A stretch of 7,288 nucleotides of DNA, taken from NCBI GenBank assembly GCA_913058555.1, contig CAJXRJ010000385.1, positions 1-7,288 of the forward strand, written 5' to 3'. The stretch comes from an uncultured bacterium (GTDB lineage: Bacteria; Planctomycetota; UBA1135; GCA-002686595). The notes below the pieces were generated by a model that was given only the letters and a program-made list of their open reading frames with translations, ran no database searches and was not told the origin of the DNA. The position numbers were made by a program, and so were the translations under genes. Of the stretch, positions 6,121 to 7,288 are shown one piece after another; the stretch's first letter is position 1, and the number at the start of each line of letters is the position of its first letter.

Positions 6121-7203
6121 TTACTTGCCGGCGCCGACCGCGGGCATCGTCGATGGAACGTTGACGCGCGTGACGCGGTACCCCTTGGCCCGCAGGAGCG
6201 AAACGAGTCCGAGCTTGCGTTCCTTGCGCCGTTCTTCGGCGGTCTTCTGGGTCTGGTCTTGGGCGGCGGCTGCCGCTTCCTCGGGCGTTGGCTTCGGCGC
6301 GTCTGGCATGTGCAAGGCGCCGACTGCGAAGAACGAAACGGTGCCTTGGTTCGCCTTGAAGCGCGAGGAGATCCGATCGGCCAGGATGCGATTGCGGTCC
6401 CAAAGCAGCTCCTTCTCGAGGCGCTTCTTGAGGGCCTCGTCGTGACCGAAGCTCTCCTTCATGAGGGCGAGGAGCTCCGATTCCTTACCGGAGAGCCAAG
6501 CCCGAACCGTCTCTTGCATGGCGTCTTTCCCCTGGGCCTCGAATCGGTCGAGCATGTCCAGGGTCTCTCTCAGCATGAGCGCCTGCTCCTTCGGGGAGAG
6601 GCGAGTGAAGATGCCCACCTGCTCCTGGACCGTTTCGAGCCCACCGACGGTCTTGCCAGCTTCTTGGGCTTGCCGGTAGAGCTGGTGATCGAGCGGTAGC
6701 TGCCCGGCCATTTGCGCCGGCAAGTAATCGAGGGCAGGCAGGATCGAGCTCACGGCCCAGGGCTTCATCCGCTCCATTCCCATGGTGACGGGCGCCCCCG
6801 CCTCCTCCTTGGTGAGGCGGGCCTTCACGCGAGCCCAGGTGGCTTGACCCACGAGGTCCGGCAAGGTGGAGCCCGGGGCGAGCATCGCCGCCTGTTGGGA
6901 CTCCAGTTCCATCGCCTTGGAGAACTCGATCTCCGAGTAGTACGCCCCCGACTCCCCAAACGCAGCTTCAACGACCTTGGGAAGCGCGAGGACGCGCTCA
7001 TCCGGGAGGTGAATCGTCCCGAAGAGGTACGCCCGCCCCTCGGGCCCTTCGATCGTCCACAGGAACGGCGCGCCCCGTTCCATCTGCTTCACCGTCGCGC
7101 CTTCTTGGGGAGGCCCCTCCGACTGCCCGTCCGGCTGCAGACCTCCACCAAGGCCAATCAGGGGGGCAGCGAGCAGAGCCAGAGAAGAGAGAAGCTGAAT
7201 CAT
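6121..7203 (-). CDS. TraB/PrgY/GumN (Tiki-like) family protein, exported
   Basis: The product has 360 residues from ATG at 7203-7201 to TAA at 6123-6121. Residues 1-21 (MIQLLSSLALLAAPLIGLGG) form a signal peptide or anchor, followed by a short Gly/Pro/Gln-rich linker. The family core begins at GAPFLWTIEG (44-53). The first GxxH motif is GTIH (62-65), acidic residues Glu91 and Glu93 lie in YYSEIEF, the conserved Arg region is DRNRILADRI (269-278), and the second GxxH is GALH (295-298). The core ends with LGLVSLLRAKGYRVTRV (331-347). These motifs define the TraB/PrgY/GumN family, whose animal relative Tiki is a metal-dependent protease; most bacterial members have unknown substrates. Between GALH and the C-terminal strand lies an unusual Ala/Gln/Lys/Glu/Arg-rich insertion (about 303-330). 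The frame stays open up to a GTG at 7269, but that start lies inside a sequencing adapter and must not be used. The gene converges on the hydrolase gene and is probably a separate transcription unit. Confidence 0.88.
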   Translation of the reverse strand: MIQLLSSLALLAAPLIGLGGGLQPDGQSEGPPQEGATVKQMERGAPFLWTIEGPEGRAYLFGTIHLPDERVLALPKVVEAAFGESGAYYSEIEFSKAMELESQQAAMLAPGSTLPDLVGQATWARVKARLTKEEAGAPVTMGMERMKPWAVSSILPALDYLPAQMAGQLPLDHQLYRQAQEAGKTVGGLETVQEQVGIFTRLSPKEQALMLRETLDMLDRFEAQGKDAMQETVRAWLSGKESELLALMKESFGHDEALKKRLEKELLWDRNRILADRISSRFKANQGTVSFFAVGALHMPDAPKPTPEEAAAAAQDQTQKTAEERRKERKLGLVSLLRAKGYRVTRVNVPSTMPAVGAGK

Positions 7204-7206
7204 CGG

Positions 7207-7211
7207 TCCTT
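7207..7211 (-). promoter_or_regulatory. Possible Shine-Dalgarno sequence for the TraB/GumN gene
   Basis: On the minus strand, AAGGA lies three bases before the ATG at 7203. The match is good but the spacing is shorter than usual. It supports the ATG at 7203 over the adapter-derived GTG further upstream. It is the only Shine-Dalgarno-like site in the window that I would point to. Confidence 0.35.
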
Positions 7212-7254
7212 CGGAGCACGGGTAAGAGAATCCAATCCAAGGGCCATCCTCGAC

Positions 7255-7288
7255 CTGTCTCTTATACACATCTCCGAGCCCACGAGAC
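7255..7288 (-). other. Nextera (Tn5) sequencing adapter left on the contig end
   Basis: Positions 7255-7273 read CTGTCTCTTATACACATCT, exactly the 19-base Tn5 mosaic end. Positions 7274-7288 read CCGAGCCCACGAGAC, the complement of the Illumina Nextera read-2 adapter arm. Together they are the full 34-base adapter in reverse complement, running to the last base of the window. This is library DNA, not part of the genome and not a natural transposon: no transposase, target duplication or second end is present. Genomic sequence should be taken to end at 7254. Confidence 0.98.

Noticed and set aside
1..7254. Defence, biosynthetic or other new multi-gene system
   Set aside because: No nuclease, toxin, reverse transcriptase, carrier protein or similar signature is present; the genes look like ordinary envelope and hydrolase functions.
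7255..7273. Tn5/IS50-like mosaic end as a natural mobile element
   Set aside because: It is followed exactly by the Nextera read-2 arm and runs to the contig end; no transposase or partner end is present.

Overview
This is a GC-rich bacterial window of about 7.3 kb with five protein-coding genes and no recognisable RNA gene, mobile element or CRISPR array. It is most likely a complete short-read contig. It opens in the middle of a gene, and its last 34 bases are a Nextera (Tn5) library adapter rather than genomic DNA. The organism cannot be named from the sequence. Several traits would fit a Planctomycetota-like or myxobacteria-like lineage: strong G/C bias at third codon positions, mostly poor Shine-Dalgarno sequences, and a large anchored protein built from carboxypeptidase-regulatory-like beta domains. 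This is inference, not proof.

Layout. Positions 1-552 (+) hold the C-terminal part of a calcineurin-like metallophosphoesterase. Positions 565-1455 (+) encode a probably cytoplasmic NHL-type beta-propeller. Positions 1511-4009 (+) encode an 832-residue protein with an N-terminal membrane anchor and about eight tandem beta-sandwich-like modules. These three genes are closely spaced and co-directional, so they look like one transcription unit. Positions 4010-4337 are non-coding; the only clear structure there is a GC-rich hairpin just before the next gene. Positions 4338-6008 (+) encode a secreted alpha/beta hydrolase with a visible Ser-Asp-His triad and a C-terminal domain I do not recognise. 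A strong hairpin at 6034-6062 separates it from a convergent gene at 6121-7203 (-), an exported TraB/PrgY/GumN (Tiki-like) protein. An artificial upstream start for that last gene lies inside the adapter and would give the tell-tale false N-terminus MYKRQ.

How the genes fit together. At least three of the five products (the modular protein, the hydrolase and the TraB/GumN protein) carry export or anchor sequences, so the window leans toward cell-envelope or extracytoplasmic functions. Nothing ties all five into one pathway. I do not see a convincing new defence, mobile or biosynthetic system. The most certain unusual observation is the adapter artefact. The most interesting biological ones are the modular anchored protein paired with a propeller gene, the unassigned C-terminal domain of the hydrolase, and the charged insertion in the TraB/GumN protein.
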